A stretch of DNA of 64,000 nt from Chitinophaga costaii. GTDB taxonomy: Bacteria > Bacteroidota > Bacteroidia > Chitinophagales > Chitinophagaceae. The stretch covers positions 124,001 through 188,000 of the forward strand of contig NZ_FMAR01000006.1 of the NCBI RefSeq assembly GCF_900094705.1, in the 5' to 3' direction. The translations under genes were made by a program, and so were the position numbers. Positions 9,903 through 18,813 of this stretch are shown here, piece by piece. The notes beneath the pieces were generated by a model. That model did no database searches. It saw nothing but the letters and a program-made list of their open reading frames with translations, and had not been told where the DNA came from. Within the stretch, counting starts at the first letter, position 1. Each line of letters starts with the position of its first letter.

Positions 9903-10197
9903 GTAGGCACATCAATGTTGAAAAACAGAGCAGTCTTTGTGGAGGCATAGCAGTTTTGCGTAACCAAATTTGCAGCTATGCAATTACCCTATCCATGGCT
10001 TTCCACTATGGCCCCAATACCTTCTTGCCATCCTCATTACAGACGCGCAAACCAACAAACATTTTACCCGGCCATATCTACTAATTGAAAAACCGGTGTA
10101 TCTTGACCTTTGAAAGAATTCATATTGATAACGGAAACAGTAGATACCGATAGTACTACACACCTTTTAATTAAATACCAATCTATTCACCACCGGC
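9903..10197. other. Non-coding gap before the GH78-like gene
   Basis: About 300 bp without a supportable gene. A weak promoter-like pair may be present (TTG near 10085 and ACCTTTG near 10106-10112), but it does not match the TAnnTTTG consensus or usual spacing. Nothing else is recognised. Confidence 0.4.
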
Positions 10198-11922
10198 ATG
10201 ATAAAGCGTATATTCGTAATAGTTAGTTTATTATTATCACAAGCTGCACAAGCGCAACAGATAGACCCAATGGTGCGCCAATACCTGCCGCCCATGAAAG
10301 TGTTGTGGATGTCGGAAGATACAGGCCGCCATATCCGGCATCCTGAATGGCTGCTGCGCCCCGGCAACGGACAGCCCGACTTAAGTGGCCGCCCCGTTAC
10401 CCACCTCTTGTCCGACTCCGCCGTAAAACCTGCCATCCTGCTGGATTTTGGCCGGGAGCTGCATGGCGGCCTACAGTTGGTAACCGGTTTTACGCCTAAA
10501 GATGGGATGCGGCCAGCAAGGCTTCGCCTGCGTTTCGGCGAATCGGCCTCCGAAGCCATGTCGGAAATAGGAGCAACCAACAATGCGACAAACGATCATG
10601 CCATACGCGACATGATCGTGGAAGTACCCCGCTATGGTAAGCTGGAAGTAGGCAATACCGGTTTTCGCTTTGTGCGCATCGACCTGATAGACTCCAGTGC
10701 CAACCTCGCACTGAAAGAAGTGCGCGCTATTTTCGTACACCGCGACCTGACCTATAAAGGTTCATTTCATTGCAGCGATTCCCTGCTGGACAAAATATGG
10801 CTCACCGGTGCCTACACCGTACAATTGAACATGCAGGATTATTTATGGGATGGCATTAAACGCGACCGCCTCGTATGGGTGGGCGACATGCATCCCGAAA
10901 CATCCACCATCAGCGCCGTATTTGGAGACCAGGATGTAGTGCCCAAAAGCCTGGACCTCGTGCGCGACATTACGCCCCAGCAGGAGTGGATGAATGGCAT
11001 CAGTACCTATTCTATGTGGTGGATCATCATTCACCGCGACTGGTATCTTCATCAGGGGAATCTTACATATCTTAAACAACAAAAGGCCTACCTGCTCCCC
11101 CTGCTACAACACATCCTGCAACGGATAGATAGCAGCAACAGCGAGTCGCTGAACGGCATGCGCTTCCTCGACTGGCCATCGTACAACAACGCCCCTGCAG
11201 TGCATGCAGGACTGCAAGCCATGATGATCCTTTCCCTCCAGGCGGGGGAAGACCTTTGTAAGTGGCTACAGGAGCCGGCAGCAGCGCAGCAATGTGCAGC
11301 AGGCATCGTACGCCTTCGCGAGCACGTGCCTGGGGCCCATGGGTCTAAACAGGCAGCAGCCTTGCTGTCATTGGCAGGCCTGGCCCCGGCGAAGGACATG
11401 AATGACACGGTATTGGCCGTAGGCGGGCCTCAACACTTTTCCACCTTCTTCGGCTATTACATGTTACAAGCCATTGCCAAGGCAGGTGATTACAACACTG
11501 CATTAGCAGACATTCGCCGCTATTGGGGCGGTATGTTGCAAATGGGCGCCACCTCGTTCTGGGAAGATTTTGACATCGACTGGATGGCGGGCGCCAGCCG
11601 CATCGACGCATTGCCGCAACCAGGGCAAAAAGATATTCATGGAGATTATGGCGGCTATTGTTATAAGGGATTCCGCCACAGCCTTTGCCATGGCTGGGCA
11701 TCTGGCCCTACGCCCTGGCTTACCGAATATGTGCTGGGCATTCAGGTAAAGCAACCCGGTTGCAAAGTGATCGCCATTCATCCTCACCTGGGCGATCTGC
11801 AATTTGCCGAAGGTCATTTCCCCACTCCATATGGAATATTGTACGTAAAACATGTAAAGCAAGCAGACGGCCACATTCGTACCACCGTAAAAGCCCCGCC
11901 AGGCGTGCAGATAGCGCGCTAA
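10198..11922 (+). CDS. GH78-like alpha-L-rhamnosidase family glycosidase
   Basis: A 574-residue exported protein (signal peptide ending near AQAQQ, residue 20). The N-terminal half has a beta-sandwich region (LLDFGRELHGGLQLV, LRLRFGESASEAMSEIG) like that of family 78 rhamnosidases. The C-terminal half is an (alpha/alpha)6 barrel containing the family signature DGIKRDRLVWVGDMHPE, comparable to the conserved Arg-Asp-x-x-x-Trp-x-Gly-Asp block of GH78. It ends with a short beta-sandwich (GCKVIAIHPHLGDLQFAEG). It is shorter than many GH78 enzymes, which often carry extra beta domains. It follows the DUF4965 gene in the same direction but after a terminator and a 360-bp gap, so it may have its own promoter. 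It likely trims rhamnose or a related sugar; the exact substrate is inferred. Confidence 0.8.
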   Translation: MIKRIFVIVSLLLSQAAQAQQIDPMVRQYLPPMKVLWMSEDTGRHIRHPEWLLRPGNGQPDLSGRPVTHLLSDSAVKPAILLDFGRELHGGLQLVTGFTPKDGMRPARLRLRFGESASEAMSEIGATNNATNDHAIRDMIVEVPRYGKLEVGNTGFRFVRIDLIDSSANLALKEVRAIFVHRDLTYKGSFHCSDSLLDKIWLTGAYTVQLNMQDYLWDGIKRDRLVWVGDMHPETSTISAVFGDQDVVPKSLDLVRDITPQQEWMNGISTYSMWWIIIHRDWYLHQGNLTYLKQQKAYLLPLLQHILQRIDSSNSESLNGMRFLDWPSYNNAPAVHAGLQAMMILSLQAGEDLCKWLQEPAAAQQCAAGIVRLREHVPGAHGSKQAAALLSLAGLAPAKDMNDTVLAVGGPQHFSTFFGYYMLQAIAKAGDYNTALADIRRYWGGMLQMGATSFWEDFDIDWMAGASRIDALPQPGQKDIHGDYGGYCYKGFRHSLCHGWASGPTPWLTEYVLGIQVKQPGCKVIAIHPHLGDLQFAEGHFPTPYGILYVKHVKQADGHIRTTVKAPPGVQIAR

Positions 11923-11937
11923 GCTATACAAACAAAA

Positions 11938-11980
11938 AAGCCTGTAAATACGACGATTTACAGGCTTAATAATTTTTTTG
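11938..11980. terminator. Bidirectional terminator between GH78-like gene and tRNA-Ser
   Basis: An 11-bp perfect stem, AAGCCTGTAAA/TTTACAGGCTT, with an 8-nt loop, preceded by an A-run and followed by AATAATTTTTTT. It can stop the plus-strand GH78-like transcript and the minus-strand tRNA transcript. Confidence 0.88.
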
Positions 11981-11986
11981 TTGAAG

Positions 11987-12073
11987 CGGAGACGGCGAGA
12001 TTCGAACTCGCGATACAGTTTCCCGTATACACACTTTCCAGGCGTGCTCCTTCAACCACTCGGACACGTCTCC
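11987..12073 (-). tRNA. tRNA-Ser (anticodon GGA)
   Basis: Read on the minus strand, an 87-nt cloverleaf begins GGAGACGTGTCCGAGTGG. The acceptor stem GGAGACG pairs with CGTCTCC, with G as discriminator. The anticodon loop reads CCTGGAAAG, giving GGA, which reads UCC/UCU serine codons. A long variable arm (TATACGGGAAACTGTATC region) and a GTTCGAATC T-loop are present, as expected for a class II tRNA. CCA is not encoded. Confidence 0.96.
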
Positions 12074-12141
12074 AGGTAAAAGGTTGTTATTGGGGCTGCA
12101 AAGATAGTAATTTGACCCTATTCTCCAAATATTCCTCGAAA

Positions 12142-13182
12142 TTACGTTTCAATAATTTCTATAGGCGTTAACTCTCCGCAAAGCGGACGTTCTATCATGC
12201 TCCTCACTTCTTCCGGCCCCAGGTTTTCCTGGCCCAGTACAAACATAAGTTTGGTGATGGCTGCCTCAAACGTCATGTCATGGCCGCTTACAACCCCCAT
12301 CCTTTTCAATTCGCGACTGGTTTCATACTTACCCAGCTCCACCGATCCGCCATCGCACTGTGTAATATCTACCACCGTAGCACCTCTTTCAATGGCGTTA
12401 CGAATGCAGTCTATAAACCAGGGCTGCGTGTTGGCGTTGCCGTTACCAAACGTTTCCATGATCACCCCACGCAGGCCAGGCACGCTCAGGGTGGCCTCCA
12501 CAGCTTTGCGGGTGATGCCGGGAAATAGTTTTAGCACCGTAATATTTGTTTCCAGGTTTTTATGTACAATGAGCGGCTCTGTAGGAACCGGCTGCATAAA
12601 GGAGGATTTAAATTTTATGTCTATCCCTGCTTCGGCCAGTGGCGGATAGTTCATAGAGTAGAAAGCCTCAAACTTTTCTGCATTATACTTTTTGGAACGG
12701 TTGCCCCGGAACAAAGAGAAGTCGAAATATATGCAGACTTCCGGCACCATAGCATGGCCATTTTGCCGCGTGGCGGCGATCTCCATAGCGGTAATGATAT
12801 TTTCTTTAGCGTCGGTACGGATCTTGCCAATGGGCAATTGGGAGCCGGTAAGGATCACCGGTTTGGAAAGGTTTTGCAACATGAAACTCAAAGCCGATGC
12901 AGTAAAGGCCATAGTATCCGACCCGTGCAGGATCACAAAACCATCGTAACGGTCATAGCGGTCTTCAATAATACCGGCCAGCTCCACCCATATTTCCGGC
13001 TGCATATCGGAAGAGTCTATCGGTGGATTGAAGGTGTATACATAAAAATCAATTCCCATCCGGTATAGCTCCGGTAAATTGTTCCTTATCTCATTAAACC
13101 CTATCGGGCGGAGCGATTTGGTCTTATCATCGTAGATCATACCAACCGTACCACCCGTGTAAATAATTAAAATTTTAGTCAT
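12142..13182 (-). CDS. ansA: Type I (cytoplasmic) L-asparaginase
   Basis: This enzyme hydrolyses L-asparagine to aspartate and ammonia. The 346-residue protein has the N-terminal catalytic Thr motif (IIYTGGTVGM), the second motif with catalytic Thr-Asp (ILHGSDTMAFTASALSFML), and TGSQLPIGKIRTDAKENI, all typical of the asparaginase/glutaminase family, AnsA branch. No signal peptide is present, which fits the cytoplasmic type. The ATG at 13182 is chosen because it starts directly with MTKILIIYTGG and lies about 20 nt after a -7 element; the longer frame to 13215 would run across that promoter. The tatD-like gene ends 40 bp upstream in the same direction. Confidence 0.93.
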   Translation of the reverse strand: MTKILIIYTGGTVGMIYDDKTKSLRPIGFNEIRNNLPELYRMGIDFYVYTFNPPIDSSDMQPEIWVELAGIIEDRYDRYDGFVILHGSDTMAFTASALSFMLQNLSKPVILTGSQLPIGKIRTDAKENIITAMEIAATRQNGHAMVPEVCIYFDFSLFRGNRSKKYNAEKFEAFYSMNYPPLAEAGIDIKFKSSFMQPVPTEPLIVHKNLETNITVLKLFPGITRKAVEATLSVPGLRGVIMETFGNGNANTQPWFIDCIRNAIERGATVVDITQCDGGSVELGKYETSRELKRMGVVSGHDMTFEAAITKLMFVLGQENLGPEEVRSMIERPLCGELTPIEIIET

Positions 13183-13202
13183 CCTATGGTGGAAATTGCA
13201 TG

Positions 13203-13210
13203 CAAAGGTA
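13203..13210 (-). promoter_or_regulatory. -7 promoter element of the asparaginase gene
   Basis: The minus strand reads TACCTTTG, an exact match to the Bacteroidota -7 consensus TAnnTTTG, 20 nt before the asparaginase ATG. It lies in the gap after the tatD-like gene, suggesting separate transcription. A -33 element is not clear. Confidence 0.55.
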
Positions 13211-13222
13211 TCCACTTATTAA

Positions 13223-13993
13223 TTAGTGCATTTTGAATATTTTACGTGCATTGCTGCTGGTAATTGCTGCTACTTCTTCAATTTTTAGATTTTTTATATC
13301 CGCCAGTTGCTGCCCTATCAGGGGGATATAGGCGCTTTCATTCCTTTTACCCCGGTAAGGCACCGGCGCCAGGTAGGGCGCATCGGTTTCCAGCACCAAA
13401 TGTTCCAGGCCTATCTGCTCCACAATTTTGTTCAATCCCCCATTCTTAAAAGTAAGCACCCCCCCAATGCCCAGGTAAAATCCCAGGTCAATGATTTCCC
13501 GGGCTTCTTCCAGCGTACCGGAAAAGCAGTGGAACACCCCGCTCAACCCTCCATCCTGTAAGGCTCGCACCCCGGCTATACATTCCGCGTTGGCACTGCG
13601 GCTATGGATAGACACCGGCAACTGGTATTGCCTGGCCAGCAACAACTGCTCCCGGAAAGCATGCTCCTGCTGCGCGCGGAAAGTAGTATCCCAATAAAAG
13701 TCTAACCCAATTTCCCCCACCCCTATAAATGTCCGGCGCGAAAACCAGTCGCGCATAATATCCAGTACGGTTTCCACGTTTTCCTTTACATACACCGGAT
13801 GCAACCCCATCATGGGAAAACAATTTTCCGGAAATTGTGCCTCCAGGGTCAGCATGTCTGCCATAGTGGTTTCGTCAATATTGGGCAGCAACAAGGTGGT
13901 AACCCCTGCAGCTAAAGCCCGCTGAATCATAGCCTCCCGGTCATTATTAAAGCTGTCGCTATACAAATGCGTATGCGTATCGGTCCAGTTCAT
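13223..13993 (-). CDS. TatD-family metal-dependent deoxyribonuclease
   Basis: A 256-residue TIM-barrel hydrolase of the TatD/YcfH type. The metal ligands are all visible: His-x-His in DTHTHLYSDSF near the N-terminus, Glu in GVGEIGLDFYWD (about 94), His in VSIHSRSA, His in GVFHCFSGT and Asp in VLETDAPYLAPVP near 204. The length is typical. Related enzymes act as 3'-5' exonucleases or, for some branches, on D-aminoacyl-tRNA; the exact substrate is not readable from sequence. It is encoded just upstream of the asparaginase gene on the same strand. Confidence 0.93.
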   Translation of the reverse strand: MNWTDTHTHLYSDSFNNDREAMIQRALAAGVTTLLLPNIDETTMADMLTLEAQFPENCFPMMGLHPVYVKENVETVLDIMRDWFSRRTFIGVGEIGLDFYWDTTFRAQQEHAFREQLLLARQYQLPVSIHSRSANAECIAGVRALQDGGLSGVFHCFSGTLEEAREIIDLGFYLGIGGVLTFKNGGLNKIVEQIGLEHLVLETDAPYLAPVPYRGKRNESAYIPLIGQQLADIKNLKIEEVAAITSSNARKIFKMH

Positions 13994-14025
13994 GAATTTT
14001 ATCTATAAGAATTATAAATTTTTTA

Positions 14026-14033
14026 TATATTTG
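14026..14033 (+). promoter_or_regulatory. -7 promoter element of the 14.1 kb lipoprotein gene
   Basis: TATATTTG exactly matches TAnnTTTG, 59 nt before the ATG at 14093. It lies in the 99-bp gap divergent from the tatD-like gene. The -33 element is not obvious. Confidence 0.5.
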
Positions 14034-14092
14034 TCTACCGTATCCTGACAAAGATAATTACTTGAAAACAACCTAACTCCTTAACTGATTCT

Positions 14093-14932
14093 ATGAAAAC
14101 TTACTTCAGTACTAATCGCGTCCTAGCCAGCGCAGCCCTGGGTCTTGGCATGATGACCGTTTTCTTTGCCTGCAAAAAAGACAATAAAAATGACGCCAAC
14201 ACTACGTCCAACGTGGTAGCGACGAACAATGCCATTGCCGCCATAGGCAACGAATCCACCGCATCAGCCAGTTATAGCGATGTGTTTGAAGTGGGCTACC
14301 AGGGCACGTCCAGCGTTACAGACGATGGCCGCACCACCACTGCTACTACAGAACCTAGCCAGTATTATGGTTATACTTATACCGTGGTACCAGTAATGGG
14401 CTGGCCCAAAACTTTTACCCTGGATTTTGGCGACGGCAGCGTAGGCCAGGATGGTAATACCCGCAGCGGCAAAATCATCGTGAATATGCCCCATGCCTTT
14501 GCCGTACCAGGCAATACCATTGAAATCACCACGGAAAACTATACGGTAAACGGTATTAAAGTAGAAGGCACCGAAACCCTGACAAATAATTCCAATCAGA
14601 GTGCACTGAATTTTAACCAGCTCATTACCGGTTCCATCACAGTAGATGATACTACCTCTTTTGATTATAGCAGCACCAAAAATCTCATCGTAGACAATGA
14701 TGGCTTCAAACTGCTGGGCAACGCCAAATTGGTATACCCAACCGGCGACAGCGCCTCCATAACAATAACCGATACCCTGGTTAAAAACTGGAGCTGTGCA
14801 CACATCGCCAAAGGCAAGGCCACCATCACCCGTGGTAAGATCAGCGGCACCATCGATTACGGCAACGGCATCTGCGACGACAGTGCCACCGTGGTGGTTG
14901 GTAATAATACAAAGTATATCAATATCTGGTAA
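14093..14932 (+). CDS. Hypothetical beta-rich lipoprotein
   Basis: A 279-residue protein of unknown function. It starts with a lipoprotein signal ending MTVFFACKKDNKND (Cys about 28), the Cys-Lys-Lys-Asp start shared with other lipoproteins in this window. The rest is rich in Thr, Ser, Asn and Gly and predicted to be mostly beta strand (GSITVDDTTSFDYSSTKN, KATITRGKISGTIDYGNG). No catalytic motif was seen. It stands alone between a divergent promoter region and a strong convergent terminator, so it is probably monocistronic. A surface or periplasmic binding or structural role is possible but not shown. Confidence 0.82.
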   Translation: MKTYFSTNRVLASAALGLGMMTVFFACKKDNKNDANTTSNVVATNNAIAAIGNESTASASYSDVFEVGYQGTSSVTDDGRTTTATTEPSQYYGYTYTVVPVMGWPKTFTLDFGDGSVGQDGNTRSGKIIVNMPHAFAVPGNTIEITTENYTVNGIKVEGTETLTNNSNQSALNFNQLITGSITVDDTTSFDYSSTKNLIVDNDGFKLLGNAKLVYPTGDSASITITDTLVKNWSCAHIAKGKATITRGKISGTIDYGNGICDDSATVVVGNNTKYINIW

Positions 14933-14956
14933 CAACCTCGCTTCTTTCCCTTCATT

Positions 14957-14998
14957 ATAACAAACGTCCCCTGCCTTACGACAGGGGACGTTTGTTAT
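14957..14998. terminator. Long bidirectional terminator hairpin
   Basis: A perfect 17-bp stem (ATAACAAACGTCCCCTG with its complement at 14982-14998) closes an 8-nt loop between two convergent genes, the lipoprotein gene and the polysaccharide deacetylase gene. Confidence 0.88.
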
Positions 14999-15017
14999 TG
15001 TGATTATGATCATTTCG

Positions 15018-15659
15018 TTATGAATGATCTGCCTGTGGAGGAATAGCCTTCATTTCCAAGCCTTGCTTTTCGCAAAAGGCCAGCACCCGGGGTAGCGCAT
15101 AAGACATACGATCCCACGCCTTGGTACTGTCGTGAAAAACAATAATGGAGCCGGCCTGCGCTTTAAACACCACATTTTGCAGACATTGCTCACCAGTAAT
15201 GGCCGTGTCGAAATCACCACTCAATACATCCCACATAATGATCTGCGCCCCCGGCACCTGCTGCTGTAATTTTTTAATTTGAAAAGGCGTAATACGCCCG
15301 TATGGTGGCCGGAAAAGGGTTCCCTGTATGAAGCGGCGCGCTTCCATGATATCGTTTATATATGCGCTGGTACCGGTTTTCCAGCCATTTACATGATTCT
15401 GCGTATGATTGCCCGTGGCATGCCCCTCTTCCAATATGCGCTGGTAAATTTCCGGGTAGGCCTGTACATTTTTGCCAATGCAAAAGAAAGTACCAATGGC
15501 CCCGTGCGCTTTTAACTGGTCTAATACAAAAGGCGTTGCAGTGGGATGCGGGCCATCATCGAAAGTAAGATATACCGCTTTTTGCGAGGGGCTAAGGCTC
15601 CAGGTACAGCTATGATAAAGGGCTTTCAGCAGGCCCGGTGTTTTTGTCAGGTAGAACAT
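15018..15659 (-). CDS. NodB-type polysaccharide deacetylase
   Basis: A 213-residue carbohydrate esterase family 4 enzyme. It has the five NodB motifs in order: TFDDGPHP (catalytic base and metal Asp), HATGNHTQNH (metal His pair), RPPYGR, WDVLSGDFD and IIVFHDS. All key residues are present, so it should be an active metal-dependent N-deacetylase, probably on peptidoglycan or another amino-sugar polymer. There is no clear signal peptide; the N-terminus (MFYLTKTPGLLKALYHSCTW) is at most weakly hydrophobic. It is divergent from gltX, with about 95 bp between the starts. Confidence 0.92.
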   Translation of the reverse strand: MFYLTKTPGLLKALYHSCTWSLSPSQKAVYLTFDDGPHPTATPFVLDQLKAHGAIGTFFCIGKNVQAYPEIYQRILEEGHATGNHTQNHVNGWKTGTSAYINDIMEARRFIQGTLFRPPYGRITPFQIKKLQQQVPGAQIIMWDVLSGDFDTAITGEQCLQNVVFKAQAGSIIVFHDSTKAWDRMSYALPRVLAFCEKQGLEMKAIPPQADHS

Positions 15660-15739
15660 ACAGTCGGATTGACTCCAAAATTAGGCCGATTCTACCGAAA
15701 TGTAAGAGAAGCGCGTCCCGGCACAGCATAAAAAAATAT

Positions 15740-15747
15740 TACCTTTG
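15740..15747 (+). promoter_or_regulatory. -7 promoter element immediately before gltX
   Basis: TACCTTTG exactly matches TAnnTTTG and ends only 6 nt before the gltX ATG at 15754. A transcription start at the usual distance would give little or no leader. It also argues against the TTG start at 15745, which lies inside the element. Confidence 0.6.
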
Positions 15748-15753
15748 CCGACT

Positions 15754-17286
15754 ATGGAACACAAAAAAGTTAGGGTGCGCTTTGCACCCAGTCCTACTGG
15801 TGGTTTGCACCTTGGTGGCGTACGCACCGTATTGTTTAACTACCTTTTTGCCCGTCACCACAACGGCACTTTTGTGCTGCGTATTGAAGATACTGACCAA
15901 ACCCGCTACGTTCCCGGAGCGGAAGAATATATACTGGAATGCCTGCGCTGGTGCGGCCTTTCGCCCGACGAAGGTACAGAGGCCGGTGGAGAATACGGCC
16001 CCTACCGCCAGAGCGAACGCAAAGCCATCTATCGCCAATATGCGGAGCAACTGGTAGCGCAGGGCCATGCCTATTACGCATTCGATACACCAGAAGAACT
16101 GGAACGCATGCGCGAAAATTTTAAAACGCCAGAAAACCCATCTCCACAGTATAACGTGAAAATGCGGCACCACATGCGCAATTCCCACAGCCTGCCCCCC
16201 GAAGAAGTTCGCTCCCTGCTGGCCGCCGGCACACCACACGTTATCCGTATCAATACACCGGCCAGCGAAGACCTTACCTTTACCGACATGATCCGGGGAG
16301 AAGTAAGTTTTAACACCAGCGCCGTAGATGATAAGGTATTACTCAAGGCAGACGGTATGCCCACTTATCACCTGGCCGTAGTGGTGGATGATTACCGCAT
16401 GCAAATTACCCACGCCTTCCGCGGCGAAGAGTGGCTGCCCTCTGCACCCGTTCACATCCTGCTGTGGAAGTACCTGGGCTGGGAACCACACATGCCCCAA
16501 TGGGCCCACCTTCCGCTGATCCTGAAACCAGATGGCAACGGCAAACTCAGTAAACGCGATGGCGATCGCCTGGGCTTCCCGGTATATGCTATGAACTGGA
16601 CCGATCCTAAGACCGGCGAAATTACCAGGGGGTTCCGCGAACGCGGTTTCCTGCCGGAAGCCTTCGTAAACATGCTGGCACTGCTGGGCTGGAACGACGG
16701 CAGCGGCCAGGAGATATTTTCAATGAAAGAACTCATCGACCGCTTCTCCATGGACCGCGTACACAAGGGAGGCGCTCGTTTCGATTTCGATAAAGCCAAA
16801 TGGTTTAACCACGAATACATTTTAAATACTGGCAACGACAAACTGGCCGCACTCTTCGCACCGGTACTGGAAGAAAAAGCCATCGTGGCCGACCCAGCCT
16901 ACGTAGCCACCGTAGCAGGCCTGGTAAAAGATCGCTGCTATTTTGTGAACGATATCTGGGAACATGGCTTCTTCTTCTTCGAAGCCCCCACCCAATACGA
17001 CGAAGCCGCCGTGAAGCCAAAATGGAATGATGCCAAACAACAATTTTTTGAAGCCTGGAATATTATGCTGGCCGACCAATCCGACTTCCACGCCGAGGCA
17101 TTGGAAGAAAGTTTCAAAGCATTGGCTAACGAAAAAAATATAAAAATGGGCGAACTCCAGCTACCCTTCCGCATTATGCTTACCAGCGGTAAATTTGGCC
17201 CGCCGGTGTTCGTGATAGCCGCCACCATTGGACGGGAACAAACAATCGCCCGCATTGCAAAAGCGCTGGAAGTATTTGGCGCATAA
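15754..17286 (+). CDS. gltX: Glutamate--tRNA ligase
   Basis: This class I aminoacyl-tRNA synthetase charges tRNA-Glu with glutamate. The 510-residue protein opens with VRVRFAPSPTGGLHLGGVRT, which holds the HIGH-type signature, and carries the KMSKS-type loop GKLSKRDGDRLG near 265. The Glu-specific Rossmann region (RIEDTDQTRYVPG, GVGPYRQSER-like block) and the C-terminal anticodon-binding helices are present. Length is normal for bacterial GltX. The ATG at 15754 is chosen over the in-frame TTG at 15745 because the TTG lies within the promoter element. It is monocistronic, ending in a terminator 30 bp after the stop. Confidence 0.97.
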   Translation: MEHKKVRVRFAPSPTGGLHLGGVRTVLFNYLFARHHNGTFVLRIEDTDQTRYVPGAEEYILECLRWCGLSPDEGTEAGGEYGPYRQSERKAIYRQYAEQLVAQGHAYYAFDTPEELERMRENFKTPENPSPQYNVKMRHHMRNSHSLPPEEVRSLLAAGTPHVIRINTPASEDLTFTDMIRGEVSFNTSAVDDKVLLKADGMPTYHLAVVVDDYRMQITHAFRGEEWLPSAPVHILLWKYLGWEPHMPQWAHLPLILKPDGNGKLSKRDGDRLGFPVYAMNWTDPKTGEITRGFRERGFLPEAFVNMLALLGWNDGSGQEIFSMKELIDRFSMDRVHKGGARFDFDKAKWFNHEYILNTGNDKLAALFAPVLEEKAIVADPAYVATVAGLVKDRCYFVNDIWEHGFFFFEAPTQYDEAAVKPKWNDAKQQFFEAWNIMLADQSDFHAEALEESFKALANEKNIKMGELQLPFRIMLTSGKFGPPVFVIAATIGREQTIARIAKALEVFGA

Positions 17287-17315
17287 GCAGGATGTTATCC
17301 TAAAAAAATAAACCG

Positions 17316-17352
17316 AAAATCCCCGCCGGTTCCTGCCAGCGGGGATTTTTTT
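17316..17352 (+). terminator. Rho-independent terminator of gltX
   Basis: The stem AAAATCCCCGC/GCGGGGATTTT with about a 12-nt loop runs into a seven-T tract, 30 bp after the gltX stop. Confidence 0.88.
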
Positions 17353-17485
17353 CATGGAAAGGATCACCGGGTAAAAACGAAAACTAACCAGGGAACCAAC
17401 TATATCTGTAACAGCTACCTGATTTTGTTTCCCAGATTGAACGGTATTCAGTAAGTTTAAGGCATGACGAATTCTAAAATGAAAG

Positions 17486-18727
17486 ATGGAAACATTCAGC
17501 ATTCTTGCAGCACTAGTAACACTTAGTGCCATTGCCTCTTTTTTAAACAACCGCTTTATTAAGCTTCCAGGCACCATTGGGGTCATGGTAGTTTCTATTG
17601 TGCTATCCGGCATCATCCTGTTCACAGGCAAAATATTCCCGGCAGCCTATCTTTTTATTAAAGCACTTACCGGCAGCATCGACTTCTCTCATACCTTGCT
17701 AGATATAATGCTGGCCTTCCTGCTATTTGCCAGCGCCCTGCACTTCGACTACCCTGCACTGAAAAAACAAGTGCGGCCCGTTATGATTCTTAGCACAGTG
17801 GGTGTAGTGGGATCTACCATTGTATTTGGCTGGCTGCTGCATTACGCCACCACACTGCTTCACATCGATATACCACTGATCTACTGCTTTCTCTTTGGTG
17901 CACTGATCTCTCCTACCGACCCGGTAGCCGTACTGTCTATTTTAAAGAAATCTAAAATACCCCCCGCGCTGGAAACTATCATTGGTGGCGAATCGCTGCT
18001 CAATGATGCCGTGGGCCTGTTACTTTTCGTTATTCTCAAAGAAATTGCCGACGAGTCGGTAGCCAATCCTACCCTGCTGGAAGGATTCCGCATTTTTGCA
18101 CAGGAAGTGTTTGGCGGACTGGCCCTGGGTGGCATATCTGCCTTCACGGCTTACAAAACCATGAAGAAGGTAGACGATTTTCAGACTATCGTGCTGGTAT
18201 CACTTTCTATGGTCATGATCATTTCTGTGGCAGGCGGCATCTTGCATGTTTCTATTCCGCTGGCAGCGGTAACTGCCGGACTTATCCTAGGCAATACCAC
18301 CCTGGGCGATCCGCGCCAGCAAGATTTACATGAATATCTTGAACGCATATGGAAACTCATCGATGAATTGCTCAACACCATTTTATTCGTACTGATAGGC
18401 CTGCAAATTGTGGTAATGCCTTTTATCCGCAACTACTGGTTACTGGGCTGTGTGGCCATTGTAGCCGTACTCATTGCCAGGGCGGTGAGTATAGCCCTCC
18501 CGGCCATCTTCCTGCGCCGGGCGCTGAGTGCCACTTACAAGAGCGTAACCATCCTGGTATGGGCAGGCCTGCGCGGCGGCATATCGGTGGCGCTAGCCTT
18601 ATCCCTGCCCCCATCGCCCTACCGGGAGCTAATTATTTCAGGGAGTTATTGTATCCTATTGTTTTCTGTAATCGTGCAAGGCCTAACGCTAAACCGGGTG
18701 GTGAGCGCTATGATGAAAGCAAAATAA
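17486..18727 (+). CDS. CPA1-family cation:proton antiporter
   Basis: A 413-residue inner-membrane antiporter with about 12 predicted helices. It exchanges Na+ or K+ for H+ in pH and salt homeostasis. The family signatures are visible: ISPTDPVAVLSILKK in a middle helix and GGESLLNDAVGLLLF with the ion-binding Asn-Asp pair, followed by RKRA-like conserved region GLRGGISVALALSLP near the end. It lacks a long C-terminal cytoplasmic domain, as in short bacterial NhaP-like members. It is a single gene between the gltX terminator and its own terminator. Ion preference cannot be told from the sequence. Confidence 0.93.
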   Translation: METFSILAALVTLSAIASFLNNRFIKLPGTIGVMVVSIVLSGIILFTGKIFPAAYLFIKALTGSIDFSHTLLDIMLAFLLFASALHFDYPALKKQVRPVMILSTVGVVGSTIVFGWLLHYATTLLHIDIPLIYCFLFGALISPTDPVAVLSILKKSKIPPALETIIGGESLLNDAVGLLLFVILKEIADESVANPTLLEGFRIFAQEVFGGLALGGISAFTAYKTMKKVDDFQTIVLVSLSMVMIISVAGGILHVSIPLAAVTAGLILGNTTLGDPRQQDLHEYLERIWKLIDELLNTILFVLIGLQIVVMPFIRNYWLLGCVAIVAVLIARAVSIALPAIFLRRALSATYKSVTILVWAGLRGGISVALALSLPPSPYRELIISGSYCILLFSVIVQGLTLNRVVSAMMKAK

Positions 18728-18761
18728 ATAAGCTCCTTTAAAAATTTAGGGTACACATAAA

Positions 18762-18795
18762 AAAGCCTGCCTTTGCAATCCGCAAGGCAGGCTTT
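18762..18795. terminator. Bidirectional terminator between antiporter and GGGP synthase genes
   Basis: The stem AAAGCCTGCCTT/AAGGCAGGCTTT spans a 10-nt loop between convergent genes. It is preceded by an A-run (T-run on the minus strand), so it serves the minus-strand gene at least as well as the plus-strand one. Confidence 0.85.
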
Positions 18796-18813
18796 AGTTA
18801 TATCATAACTTGA

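Noticed and set aside
11938..12073. tRNA-Ser as a possible integration site of a mobile element
   Set aside because: No integrase, direct repeat of the tRNA end or change in gene content is visible on either side.
14264..15013. A 249-codon frame antisense to the 14.1 kb lipoprotein gene
   Set aside because: The plus-strand gene has a lipobox and promoter; the antisense frame runs across the terminator and has no motif.
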